Positions 26,401 through 38,400 of a stretch of DNA of 64,000 bases are shown in pieces. Location of the stretch: NCBI GenBank assembly GCA_036023115.1, contig JAYKKT010000079.1, forward strand, positions 16,083,501 through 16,147,500, written 5' to 3'. Source of the stretch: Brasenia schreberi. Taxonomy: Eukaryota > Streptophyta > Magnoliopsida > Nymphaeales > Cabombaceae. Positions within the stretch are counted from its first letter, which is position 1; every line of letters starts with the position of its first letter. The notes beneath the pieces were generated by a model. The model searched no databases. It was not told the origin of the DNA and saw nothing but the letters and a program-made list of their open reading frames with translations. Made by a program: the position numbers and the translations under genes.

Positions 26401-29400
26401 CACAAACATCTTTTGTACATGTTGATGATTAACTGCCCAACACTCAGAACCATAAAACATGGCAGGCCTAATTGCTGCTCTATAATATTTACCTTTTAAT
26501 TTTAATGGTATCTTCTTATCACAAATGCTCCTCTCCATTTTAACCAACCAGCATTAATTCTATGTGTAACATCTCCATCAATTCTTCCATCACTCAGAAA
26601 AATTGACCCTAGGTATTTAAAACTTTTCTTCTGAGGAATGCAATATGTGCCTATTTTAATTTCTATGTCCTCTGAAGTAACCAAATGATCAAACTTACAT
26701 TCAATATATTCTGTCTTTGTTCTACTAAGTCGGAGGCCTTTGCTTTCTAATGTTTCTCTCCATAGTTCCAATTTTCTATTAACTTTTTCCTTAGACTCGT
26801 CCACTAATACAATGTCATCTGCAAATAACATACACCAAGGTACTTCATCTTGAATATGTTTTAACTCATCCATCACCATTATAAATAAGTATGGGCTTAA
26901 AGTTGATCCTTGATGTAACCCAATATTAACTTCAAAGAAGTCTGTCGTTCCTTCATGAGTCCTCACACATGTTTTTGCACCATCATATATGTCTCTTATA
27001 AGGTTAATATATGTCAATGGGATACTTCTTTTTTCCAAAGTTCTCTAAAAAACCTCCCTCGGTACCCTCTCATAAGCTTTTTCTAGATCAATAAATATCA
27101 TGTGAAGGTCTTTCTTTTTTGCTCTAAAATGTTCCATAAGACGTCTTAAAAGGTGAATCGCTTCAATAGTAGATCTGCCTGGCATGAACCCAAATTGGTT
27201 CTGTGTTGTACTTGATACTTGTCTTAACCTACGTTCGATAATTCTTTTCCATAATTTCATAGTATGACTGATTAACTTGATATCTCGATAATTCACACAA
27301 TTTTGAATGTCTCCCTTGTTCTTATATATGGGTATAAGTGTACTAGCTCTCCATTCCTCGGACATCTTTTGGTTTTTCCATATTTCATTAAATAGTCTTT
27401 TGAGCCAAGTGATTCCTATTTCTCCTAGTATACGAGATAAAATTCAAGCTCTGTAAAAAAATCAAGCCTAAGAACTTATAAGTTAGCACCAGATAGGAAG
27501 ACCGTTGGTTGCAAATGGATATATACTATCAAGTATCGAGCACATGGTAATATAGAAAGATACAAAGCCAGGTTGGTGTCTAAAGGTTATAGCCAATCCT
27601 ATGGGATTGACTATACCGAAACATTTGCACCTATTGCAAAATTAAATACTATCAGAATTCTTCTAAGTGTGGCAGTGAATCAGAAATGAGACTTGTGACA
27701 ATTGGATATGAAAAATGATTTTCTTCAAGGAGATCTTACTGAGGATATCTATATCGACTTACCGCCTGGTTATAATTAGAGGACCGAGTCACACAAAGTA
27801 CGCAAGCTGAAGAAATCGATTTATGGATTAAAACAATCACTTAGTGTGGCTTGAAAAATTTAGCGAAGGTGTTCTCAGCCTGGGTTTCAAATGCAGCACG
27901 AGTGACCACACATTCTTCATCAGACATAGTGAGAAGACTATTCTCTTGGCTGTATATGTTGATGACATTATTATTAAAGGTAATGATGTGAAAGGAATCA
28001 CAGACTTGAAGCGAGATCTGCACACGTTCTTTGGCTTGAAATACTTGGAAAAGCTACACTATTTTCTGGGCATTAAAATTATTCGATGTAATGATTATCT
28101 ATTCTTAAGTCAACACAAATATATTTTGGATCTATTAAAAGAGACCAAGATGGAAGATTGTCGTATATGTATTGTTTCAATTAAAGTTCAAAGAGGGACG
28201 GTTGAAAACCCTGAGAACCTTATATAAAGATGTGGGCAGATATTAGAGATTAGTTGGTAAACTCATATGTCTCACCATTACAAGACCAGATATAAGATTT
28301 GCATTTAGCTATCTTAGTAGATGGATGCACTCATCATCTAGACACCAAATGAAACCAAATGAATATGGTGTTCCATATTATCAGATACTTGAAGTCATTT
28401 ATTACTCATGATTTATGTTATTCTCCCAATTCATCTCTCAATTTTGAAATTTATTCAGATGCTGATTGAGCTGCCTCTCTGGATGATCAAAGATCTACCT
28501 TTGGGTACACTGTATGTCTAGGGGGTAATATTGTCTCATAAAAAAATAAGAAACAATCAGTGGTAGCCAGATCTAGTCCTAAAGCAAAGTATCATGCTAT
28601 TGTCATTAGTACGTGTGAGGGATTATGGATTTTATTGCTATTAGAAGAAATTGGTATGAGAATGATCATTCCAATTGATTTATTCACAGATAGTAAAGTT
28701 ACACTCCAAATAGCTTCTAATCCTGTATTCCATAAGAGAACAAAATATATCGAAGTTGATTGTCATTTTATTAGAGAAAAGGTTTTCCAAGGAATTTTCA
28801 ACATCATTCATGTTTGTTATTAAGACCACTTGGCTGATATTTTTACAAAACCAGTAGCTGAGAATGGATTAAAGAAAGCTCTTGGCAAGTTGGGTGAAGT
28901 ATCCAAGACCCAACTTAAGGGGGCGTGTTGGAGATCCTTGTATTTGGGTCATATAGATCCCAATGGATAAGAATCTCATCCATTGAGAGCTAAGTATTAT
29001 TAGTTCTACTAATTAGGGGCATTTAGGTCTTTTACATTATAAACTAGTATAAGTAATGTCATAACTGTAAACCATGTGATTAAGAGAATGGAATAAGAGA
29101 GAGAGGGACCGGCAACCCATGGTGACGCCGTCACCTTCTTGCTTCAGTTTGATGCTATTTCTCGTTTAGTTTGTTATTATTCCTATTTGGGTTGTTTCTC
29201 AACAATATTTTTCTAGATAATTATTCCTATTGAGTGTCATTATTAATATTTGTACCTGTATGATGTCATTCCTCATCAGCGCTCATGTTTTACATTGTTC
29301 TTGCACTGTTGCATTTTTTTTAGGTTGAAGGAACTTTTCCAGATGGGACAAAGTTAGTTACTGTTCATAATCCTATCGCTAGTGAGAATGGGAATATGGG

Positions 29401-32400
29401 GTGGGCGTTGCATGGTTCTTTTCTTCCAGGTGAATAAAGCAGCCGTCTTACATTCTTTTGGCTATTACATGTTATAGAGCAGCACACCCAGGGGATTATA
29501 TCCATGTGGTGTCCAGTCATGCAAGTTTACAAAGTGGCAGCTCACCAGCAGGGCAATATAGTAGAAGCACATTCACCGCAAATTCTAGACCAACCTGTCC
29601 AAGAAACATCCGTGCCAGCTAGAATATTCCCTTAAGAATCAGCTTTCCTTCAAATGAATTGGCCTTATGCATCATCTAGAAAGGTCATTATTTCCAACTC
29701 AGCGTCCATGTAAACCAACTTTGTTACGCACAAATAACCTAATGCTAGTTCCCTTGTAGTGCTTTCGGGTAAGGTGCAAATCTAGGTTCAGCAAGCTGAT
29801 TTGAGGAGCAGGAAAGCAGCTGAAGCCTGAAACTGAGAACAATCAACAACAACAACAACAACTAAGCCTTTTCCCATACTAGACGGGGTCAGCTACATGG
29901 ATTCTTTGTTTCCACAGATCCCTATCGTGTGCCATGTTAGCAGTTAACTCCCAATAAGCTAGATCATTCTTTATTGTTTCTTTCCAACACTTTTGTGGTC
30001 GTCCTCTACCTCTTTTAATACTTTCCAAATTTAGTTTTTCTAACATTCTTACAGGTTCTTCTTTTGATCTTCTTTCTATATGTCCAAACCATCTTAAAGG
30101 ATGTTCTCTCATTTTATCCTCTATTGGTGCCACTCCTAATTTGTTTCTAATAACCTCATTATGTATACGGTCTTTTCTTGTATGACCACTCATCCATCTC
30201 AACATCTTCATTTCTGTCACTGACATCTTTTGTACATGTTGATGATTAACTGCCCAACACTCAGAACCATAAAACATGGCAGGTCTAATTGATGCTCTAT
30301 AATATTTACCATTTAACTTTAATGGTATCTTCTTATCACAAAGAATACCTGATGCTCCTCTCCATTTTAACCAACCAGCATTGATTCTATGCGTAACATC
30401 TCCATCAATTCTTCCATCACTCTGAAAAATTGACCCTAGGTATATAAAACTTTCTTTTTTGGGGGATGCAATGTGTGCCAATTTTAATTTCTATGTCCTC
30501 TGAGGTAACCAAATGATCAAACTTACATACCATGTATTCTGTCTTTGTTCTACTAAGTCAGAGGCCTTTTCATTCTAATGTTTCTCTCCATAGTTCCAAT
30601 TTTCTATTAACTTTTTCCTCAGACTCCTCCACTAATACAATGTCATCTGCAAATAACATACACCAAGGTACTTCATCTTGAATATGTTTTGTTAACTCAT
30701 CCATCACCATTATAAATAAGTATGGACTTAAAGTTGATCCTTGATGTAACCCAATATTAACTTCAAAGAAGTCTGTCGTTCCTTCATGAGTCCTCACACA
30801 TGTTTTTGCACCATCATACATGTCTCTTATAAGGTTAATATATGTCAATGGGATACCTCTTTTTTCCAAAGTTCTCCAAAGAACCTCCCTCGGTACCCTA
30901 TCATAAGCTTTTTCTAAATCAATAAATATCATGTGAAGGTCTTTCTTTTTTGCTCTAAAATGTTCCATAAGACGTCTCAAAAGGTGAATCGCTTCAAAAC
31001 TGAGAACAATATCAAAGAATATTTTTTGTAGTTTTGTTACATCACCCTGAGGGCAGGACCAAAACCTTTGTGTGGAAGCCAACATTGATAAAAGGATGTC
31101 ATACACTAAATCTGTCAAGAAAATTGAAACACAATCATCCTTCAAAGATAAGCGACATGAGAGGATAATACACTAGATTTGCGAGAAAATTGGAACACAT
31201 TCATCCTGTTTTCAGTAGAATACCATTCTGATAGTAGGTTTATGAAAGCACCTTTAAGTTGGTTACATGTAAAGTAATGATGACTGAAAACACCAATCTG
31301 GAACGTGCCCCTCGCTGTCAGCAATTCCTGATAAGATAGGCGTATCCTTCGCAAGTCACAGCAAGTTGCTTATTCTATGAAGCATCCGGTTGATTCCACT
31401 TCTGGCTTTCTTAAACTTTGACCTTTGATCTTCCTTGTTATGCAGGGAAGTGCTAGCGGATGAATTTCTTGGGATGGGTCTCCCCACCACACTCCGCTGC
31501 GATAGTGTTTTGTAAGACAAACACTTCATCTTCATCCGTATCATGGATTTGTATTCCCTTGCCTTTGTCATGTAAGCCAAGTTGCTGGAAGTCTTTGTTA
31601 AGGTCATGGACCAGTAACTGATCTCTGAGGTACTGGTTTTCTGTTTGGAGTCGCTTGTTTTCGACCTCCAACCATTGAATGTAGTCGATTTGAGCCTTGA
31701 TAATGTTTCTGAATTTTGTAGGCTCTTCGGGCGTCTGTTGAATTGGTTCAACAGGGACGGGATGGTTGAAGTAGTGTGGACCGCAGAGTCCACAGACGAC
31801 CAGTTCGCACTTAGAGCAATGGATTCTTGCTCTTTTCATTGTTGGAATTTTGCAGCAACAGCACTGCGGGTTGATTACCACCTGGTTGTGGTGCCAGAGA
31901 TGTGTACAGTCCATTTGTTTTGGACTGAGTAGAACGCTTGGTCTATAGCTGTTTTCTTTTTCTTCACCAAGCCGTCGGAGCATGTGCAGGCTAAGTGTTT
32001 GAAGTTGATGCTCGAAGGACTCGTCATTGTCTTCATTTTCAGAGACTGAGAAGATGGCGTCGCTGATTGCTTCGCCTTCGTCGACGGAGACGATCTCATA
32101 GTCTTCGGGTAGTTTCAGTCCTTCAAATATGGCTGCACGCCTGATATTTCTTCTTTCGGATGGACATTCTCTTGCAAAATGTCCTTCTTCCCCGCAAAGA
32201 TAGCACTTGCATTTTTTGTTGCGGACTAAGTGCTTCCGTTTTTCTACACGGGCATGTGATGGGTGGGGTTTTCCTTTGTATGTAGAGGATTTCCTCGATC
32301 CGTATCTTTTCTTTTCTCTGGAGTCTTTGTAATACCCTGGAATGGGGATTTGTGAACAAAATGATAGATTTTTGAGAGATCTTTTGAATGCTGCTTCTTT

Positions 32401-35400
32401 GCATTCTTGCTCCAGATATTGGTATGCGTACAGGATTCGAGGCACAACGCCGATGGTGACTGTTGGATATTTTTCGTCGAATCCCTTCTTTATCCGACTG
32501 CCGAGGTCTCCTGGCATTTTCATCCAGAACTTTTCCGACAGTTCATTTGAAATCCATACTCTACCGGTTTTAGCAGCAAGATGTAGATAGTCGTTCATGT
32601 ATTGAACAATGTACTTGACATTGTTGCATGAAAGCTTTTCAAGATCTCTGTATGCCTGATCTTGAATTCCGGTAGTACCTTGTGTTGGGTCTTCTAGTGT
32701 GAAGACCAGTCGCATTTGGGCTAGGATGTTGTTGGTGCCTTCTCGGCCATCCGCAGCAGCAATTAGATGTTCATATTCTGTAGGATAGCTCATCCGCCAC
32801 TGAACCCAAATCAGTTTTTCTACTTCTCCGAGCAGATTTTCAATAAAATCTGCTTTGTCTCTAGCATCAGTAAAACCTTTGTCAGCGACAAGGTTTCGTG
32901 TAATTGATTCCCATCTGGAGAAGACATCGTGAAACAGGCCAATCTGCTGTGGAATGACAAAGATTGCGCCCTGCGATTGTTTTGCCGAGGGTAGATCCCA
33001 CATTTCGTTGTTGAACCCTCTTTTGAATTTGGTTCCACTGGTTGATGCTCCCTCGAAATTCGGTCTGATAGGGGGAGTAGTGCCAGTGGCCGGAGCATAG
33101 CCCGGTTGGTTCATTGGAGTATCATGCTGCGCTGGATTGTAAATTGATGAACTTTCCGTAGTTGTTGCAGCAGCTATTGATTGTCTTAGGTGTGACATAG
33201 AGGGATAGTCCATGTCTTCTTCACACACCAAGATTTGTTCTAGGGCAAATGGGTTAATGAAGTCATCGTTTTCTTCTGATTCATCCCATTTTGGTCCCTC
33301 TTCTTCAATTGGAGCACTATGTGAGGCTAGATAGTTATGGTAGGTGATGAAATCATCCTCATCCCCACTTGGGTCTTCTTCAGATAAGAAGGCTATTATT
33401 TGCTCCGTTTCTTCTTCTTCAGATTCCGGTGCTTGGGTATATTCCGAGAATCTGATTGACACACGACCGTCAATGAGGTTTGACGTCGTTGCTTCGTTGG
33501 GGGTCACCGGTGGTGGAAGCACCGTAGAATTGGAAATAAACCAGTCAAGGCTTCTGGATTCCTGAGTGGTAAGCCTTCGTCCTAGAAGTGCTGTTACACC
33601 GTGGCTGTTGAGGTAGTCAGTTACCTGACTAATTTGATACGCAAAAGCCATGTTGGGAGTGTTGGATAATCTCCCAATTAATCCCCTTGTTATGATGAGG
33701 TTAGCCTCACCACTTTGCCATTGTTGATATCCTCTGGTTCTGATGGATATCTGAAAATGATTATAGAAGTCCCGTAGCGTCATTATTGTGTCTGGAATAA
33801 TGAACGTTATTTGTCTTCCTCGGGACAAGTCAACTTCCATGGTAGCAAATATCGATTGATCATTTTGCCACCGAGTATCACGGAAAACTATGAGGGCTTG
33901 GGTACCCTCGTCCATTCGGTGCAGTATTTGGAGTCGCACCTGTGCCAGGCCTATATGAATGAAGCGAAAATTGCTTCTTCTTAGCGCTTGGTAGCTTTCT
34001 GGCTGGATAAACAGTCGATCAATTTGTTGATCATCAGTGCAGGATATAGCTTCTTCTGAGAGGTGTTGGTACACCTGATGTTGTGTAGTATCCTGACGAG
34101 AGGTGTAAAGTACCTCTGCTGGTACCATGTTTGCACGCTCTCTTAATAATCGTTGTAACTGTTGCTCAGGTTGGAGTTGAGTCTCCAACACTTCTTGGTA
34201 TGGGCGTCGATGCAGGAATCGGTTGATTCCTCTTTGTAAATTGTATAGACGCCGTTGTCCAGATCTGTAGCTCCGGATTTGGTCCTCAAATTCGGAAGTT
34301 GATGGAGTGGAGGTAATGGTCTGTGAAACGGCTGCTGGGCGGCGATCCATTACTTTTTCAACTTCTTTTTCTCGTCACTCAGAATGGTATAGGGGTCTTT
34401 GAAGACTTTTAGCTTGCCTTTCTTTTCAGAGACAGAGAGGCCTTTGAACTTCTCAGCAAGTTCGCTTATGATTTTGTCTTCCTTAGACTCGGATTGGGTA
34501 CCAAGAGTTTTTAGCTCAGTGATTGCAGATGCTAGGATAGCCTGATTGCTTAAGATTTGAGTGAGTAGCTGAACGAGTGAATTGCCTTGTTTGGCAATGG
34601 TGACTAGAGCTTTTCCAGTATCCCTTAGATCACTTGGGGAAATGTAAACAATACCTGGGGGGTCTATAGGACCGGTTTCTATTGCAGCTTTTCTGACTGC
34701 AGGGTTTTCAGATAAACTCGAAGGGATCGAGTTAGATGAGGAACTCATACATCCTAAAGCTGGGTAAATTACCTTGCTAGCCAAGGCCAGTTCCACTCTC
34801 CCTTAGTACAAGCACAAAGGCTTAGGGTCGGTTGAGCTTTGATGTGAGACCGGGCCGCTTTCTGCTTGCAGAAAGGCTTTGCTGAATGACTCACCTGAGT
34901 CGCAGGCCAAGTTTCGAACAACGCTATTTGGTACTACAGGTTCACGGCACACCTTGCCTAACTGGTTCCCACTGGAAGTTCTAATTTGGACAGCGTTTCA
35001 GATAGGATCATACAACTAAGGTTTCTGGTTACAAAAATAGGTCCAATCTTTTATACAAATAACTCAACTAAACCAAGCTCTGATACCAGGAAAATACGAG
35101 AGAGGGTGGAAGGCATAACAATGAAACAAACAAGGCTTTTATTGCTGAATATTGAAAACTTAAAACTTACAGGTAGAGACGAAGCACACTTTGACGAACA
35201 CTTGACAGACACTGGAAGAGCAGGAGAGAACTTAACTGAAGGCACTCGATGCTCTTCTATGGACTGCTCGAAGGTTTATATAGCCTTCGAGTTGTACTGC
35301 CCTTGCAGTACAATTATTGACCTGTACTGCTGGGTCGTGCAATAATGCAGATTCCTGGCAGTACAATAATGCAGCTGCTTTTGACTAAAGCAGTGCAGTA

Positions 35401-38400
35401 CACTTAGTGCGGGCTGCTTTGGATAAAGCAGTGGTCCCGCTTGACTCATTATTAAAGTAGTGGGCCATAGGCGGCCGAAAAGTGATTCGCACAGCGAATA
35501 CGACAAACCGACAGATAAAAAGTTGGCCACAGGCGGCCGAAAAAGTGATTCGCACAGCGAATACGACAAACCGACAGATAAAAAGTTGGCCACAGGCGGC
35601 CGAAAGTAATATTCGCGCACAGGCGATGACTAGATACGTACATTCTGGGAAGTTGTGATTAGTCTGTTGATGGCTTTTGCAATTTCCCGTATTTCTTCAA
35701 GAGTGTATCGGATAATGTACCGGATATCTCCCCAGTAATTATCCCTAGTGGAGGCTTGCCGACATGCCTCATTTTTGATTTCTTGGATCTGGATCAGGCT
35801 TTCCAGATCCTTCTGCACGATCCATCCTGCAACACGCTCTATGTGGAATAGAGTGTTGCGGAGCTCTTGACATTCTTCAGCCGAGCGGCCTGGATTGGTT
35901 TCTCCGGGCTTGTACACTGGATGGAGTTTTTCCATTGGGGCCTTGTATTTGTCAACAAGGCTAGGACTTGATCGCTTAGTTGCTGAACTTCCTTCAGCAT
36001 TGTCAGGGATTGTGATGGCCTTGCCGTCCATTCCTGAGCAAAATTAACAAAGTTGTTAACACAAGATAATTGCTCAGTAGACCATTCCCTGTTTTCTTCA
36101 ACCAAAATATGGATCATTCTGGATAATGTGTCAGCGAGCACATTTTCCTTTCCCTCTATATGCTCAAAGACAATGTTGATGCCTAGTCCTGTGATGAAAT
36201 CAACAAATGCGATCCATCTAACTCGCGATGGTTTGTTGATGTTGGTTTTGTTGAAAAAGCTGATGATTGCTTGGCAATCTGTCCTGATCATCAACTCCTT
36301 CTGTTCTAGATAATATAATTTTAAGCTTTCTAAGCTATTCATCACGGCATGAATTTCTGCATCAATTGATGATTTTGGGGGATCAAACTTGCCGCTTGCA
36401 TAAGCGCACGGTTTTTCTAGTGTCTTTGGGTCATATTTCTGAGGTTTCCATTTGATGACCCCTCCCCATCCTTCCATGCACCCATCTGTTTCTAGGACCA
36501 TGTAGCATGTGGGTGGTGGAATTGATAATGGTGGCAGGTTCTGGACCTGCTTCTTGATCTGTTGAACAAGTTTCCAATCTTGTTCATTCATCTTCTTTTC
36601 GCTTGTAGGACTTGTCTTTCCATACAGGGGTGCTAGTAGCTTGCCTAGGTTGGGTATAAAATTCCTTGCATAATTTAAAATTCCCAACCACGATCGTAAT
36701 CCGGCTTTTGTAGTTAGTTCTGCATCCGTTTTCTCCAGGATCTTCTTGATTATGTTGGGTTGAAGATGAATATCACCTTCACCAATAATTGCACCCAAGA
36801 TTGGTTACAACCAGGTGGTAATCAACCCGCAGTGCTGTTACTGCAAAATTCCAACAATGAAAAGAGCAAGAATCCATTGCTCTAAGTGCGAACTGGTCGT
36901 CTGTGGACTCTGCGGTCCACACTACTTCAACCATCCCGTCCCTGTTGAACCAATTCAACAGACGCCCGAAGAGCCTACAAAATTCAGAAACATTATCAAG
37001 GCTCAAATCGACTACATTCAATGGTTGGAGGTCGAAAACAAGCGACTCCAAACAGAAAACCAGTACCTCAGAGATCAGTTACTGGTCCATGACCTTAACA
37101 AAGACTTCCAGCAACTTGGCTTACATGACAAAGGCAAGGGAATACAAATCCATGATACGGATGAAGATGAAGTGTTTGTCTTACAAAACACTATCGCAGC
37201 GGAGTGTGGTGGGGAGACCCATCCCAAGAAATTCATCCGCAATCGTCTCTACAACTTACAAGTTAATCTGGATATTCCCGGCACCCCAATCTTTACAGTC
37301 AAAGCTATACTGGACACAGGCGCTACTACATGCTGCATAGATGAGAAATCTATCCCAGCATCAGCATTGGAAGACAACACATTTACGGTTCACTTCTCAG
37401 GTGTTAATTCCAAGCAGAGTGCCAACAGAAAGCTGAAATATGGGAAAATGTTAATTGGAGATAACATTTTCAAAATCCCATATACCTATGCTTTCCCCAT
37501 GGAACTAGGCGGGGAAATTCAAATGATCATCGGCTGCAACTTCATAAGATCAATGCAAGGAGGGCTTCGGATTGAAGGTGATATTATTACATTTTATAAG
37601 AATGTCACCACCATACAGACAAAGCAAACGGCCCAAGTCGCTGCATTCATTGAAGAAATAGATGATCTTGAGTATGTACAACTACAAGAAGCAGTGATGT
37701 ACCACTCCGGACCAACCCCTGAGAACTTCCAGAAGAAATTCTCACCCCTCATCCAGAAGCTAACGGACGCCGGATTTATTGGCGAGGATCCGTTAAAACA
37801 TTGGTCCAAAAACATGATCACCTGCAAAATCACATTGAAGAACCCAAACTTCATCATTGAGGACCGACCTCTAAAACAGGTGACACCACAAATGAAGGAG
37901 ACGTTCGCCAAACATGTGAACGCCTTACTACAACTAGGAGTAATCAGACCTTCACAGAGTCAACACAGGACTACCGCCATTATCGTTCATTCAGGCACAA
38001 CTCAAGATCCAAAAACAGGAGTTGTCAAAAGAGGCAAGGAGCGCATGGTATTCAACTACAAACGCCTGAACGATAATACAGAGAAAGATCAATATTCTCT
38101 GCCAGGTATCAATTCCATTATTAAGAAGGTTGCAGGGAGTAAATTTTACTCAAAATTTGACCTTAAGAGTGGTTTTCATCAAGTGATGATGGAACCAACA
38201 TCAATTCCTCTTACAGCCTTTTGGGTGCCACAAGGATTATATGAATGGCTGGTTATGCCATTTGGTTTGAAAAATGCACCGGCCGTCTTCCAAAGGAAGA
38301 TGGACAACTGCTTCAAAGGAACAGAGGAATTCATTGCGGTGTATATCGACGACATCCTTGTATTTTCTCCATCAGAGGACGCCCATGCAAAACATCTGCG

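Larger units (their letters stand above)
23870..29204 (+). mobile_element. Ty1-copia retrotransposon (+), degenerate, with LINE insertion
   Basis: The 3' LTR (28926-29204, TGTTGG...CAACA) and a 5' LTR lacking both its first ~15 bp and its last bases (about 23870-24129) share the same sequence. A Met-tRNA-like primer site (TGGTATCATAGAC, about 24132) follows the 5' LTR. A polypurine run (TTAAGGGGGCG) precedes the 3' LTR. Broken frames give gag with a zinc-knuckle-like [13 protein letters not shown] (about 25090) and protease [11 protein letters not shown] (about 25440). Reverse transcriptase reads [11 protein letters not shown] and TETFAPIAK (about 27560-27640), then [11 protein letters not shown] (27955). 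RNase H reads [12 protein letters not shown] (28566). Many stops. The integrase region is missing between protease and reverse transcriptase, which abut the LINE insertion. Confidence 0.87.
34797..35629 (-). promoter_or_regulatory. Viral intergenic region: promoter and leader
   Basis: A non-coding segment about 830 bp long. On the minus strand, in order, it holds: tandem repeats (35461-35617), a region rich in CAGTACAATAA-like phrases (about 35280-35400), a TATA box, a polyadenylation-like AATAAA (35138-35143) downstream of the predicted start, the tRNA primer site, and a leader to the 148-codon frame. An AATAAA just after the promoter fits terminally redundant pregenomic RNA. Open frames across the repeats are artefacts. 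Confidence 0.75.

Noticed and set aside
31645..31932. Frames [11 protein letters not shown]... here and at 36779-37051
   Set aside because: They are antisense to the viral cysteine-cluster segment; they occur twice only because of the inverted repeat.
35276..35643. Minus-strand frames repeating [14 protein letters not shown]
   Set aside because: They are translations of the 63-bp repeats in the viral promoter region.
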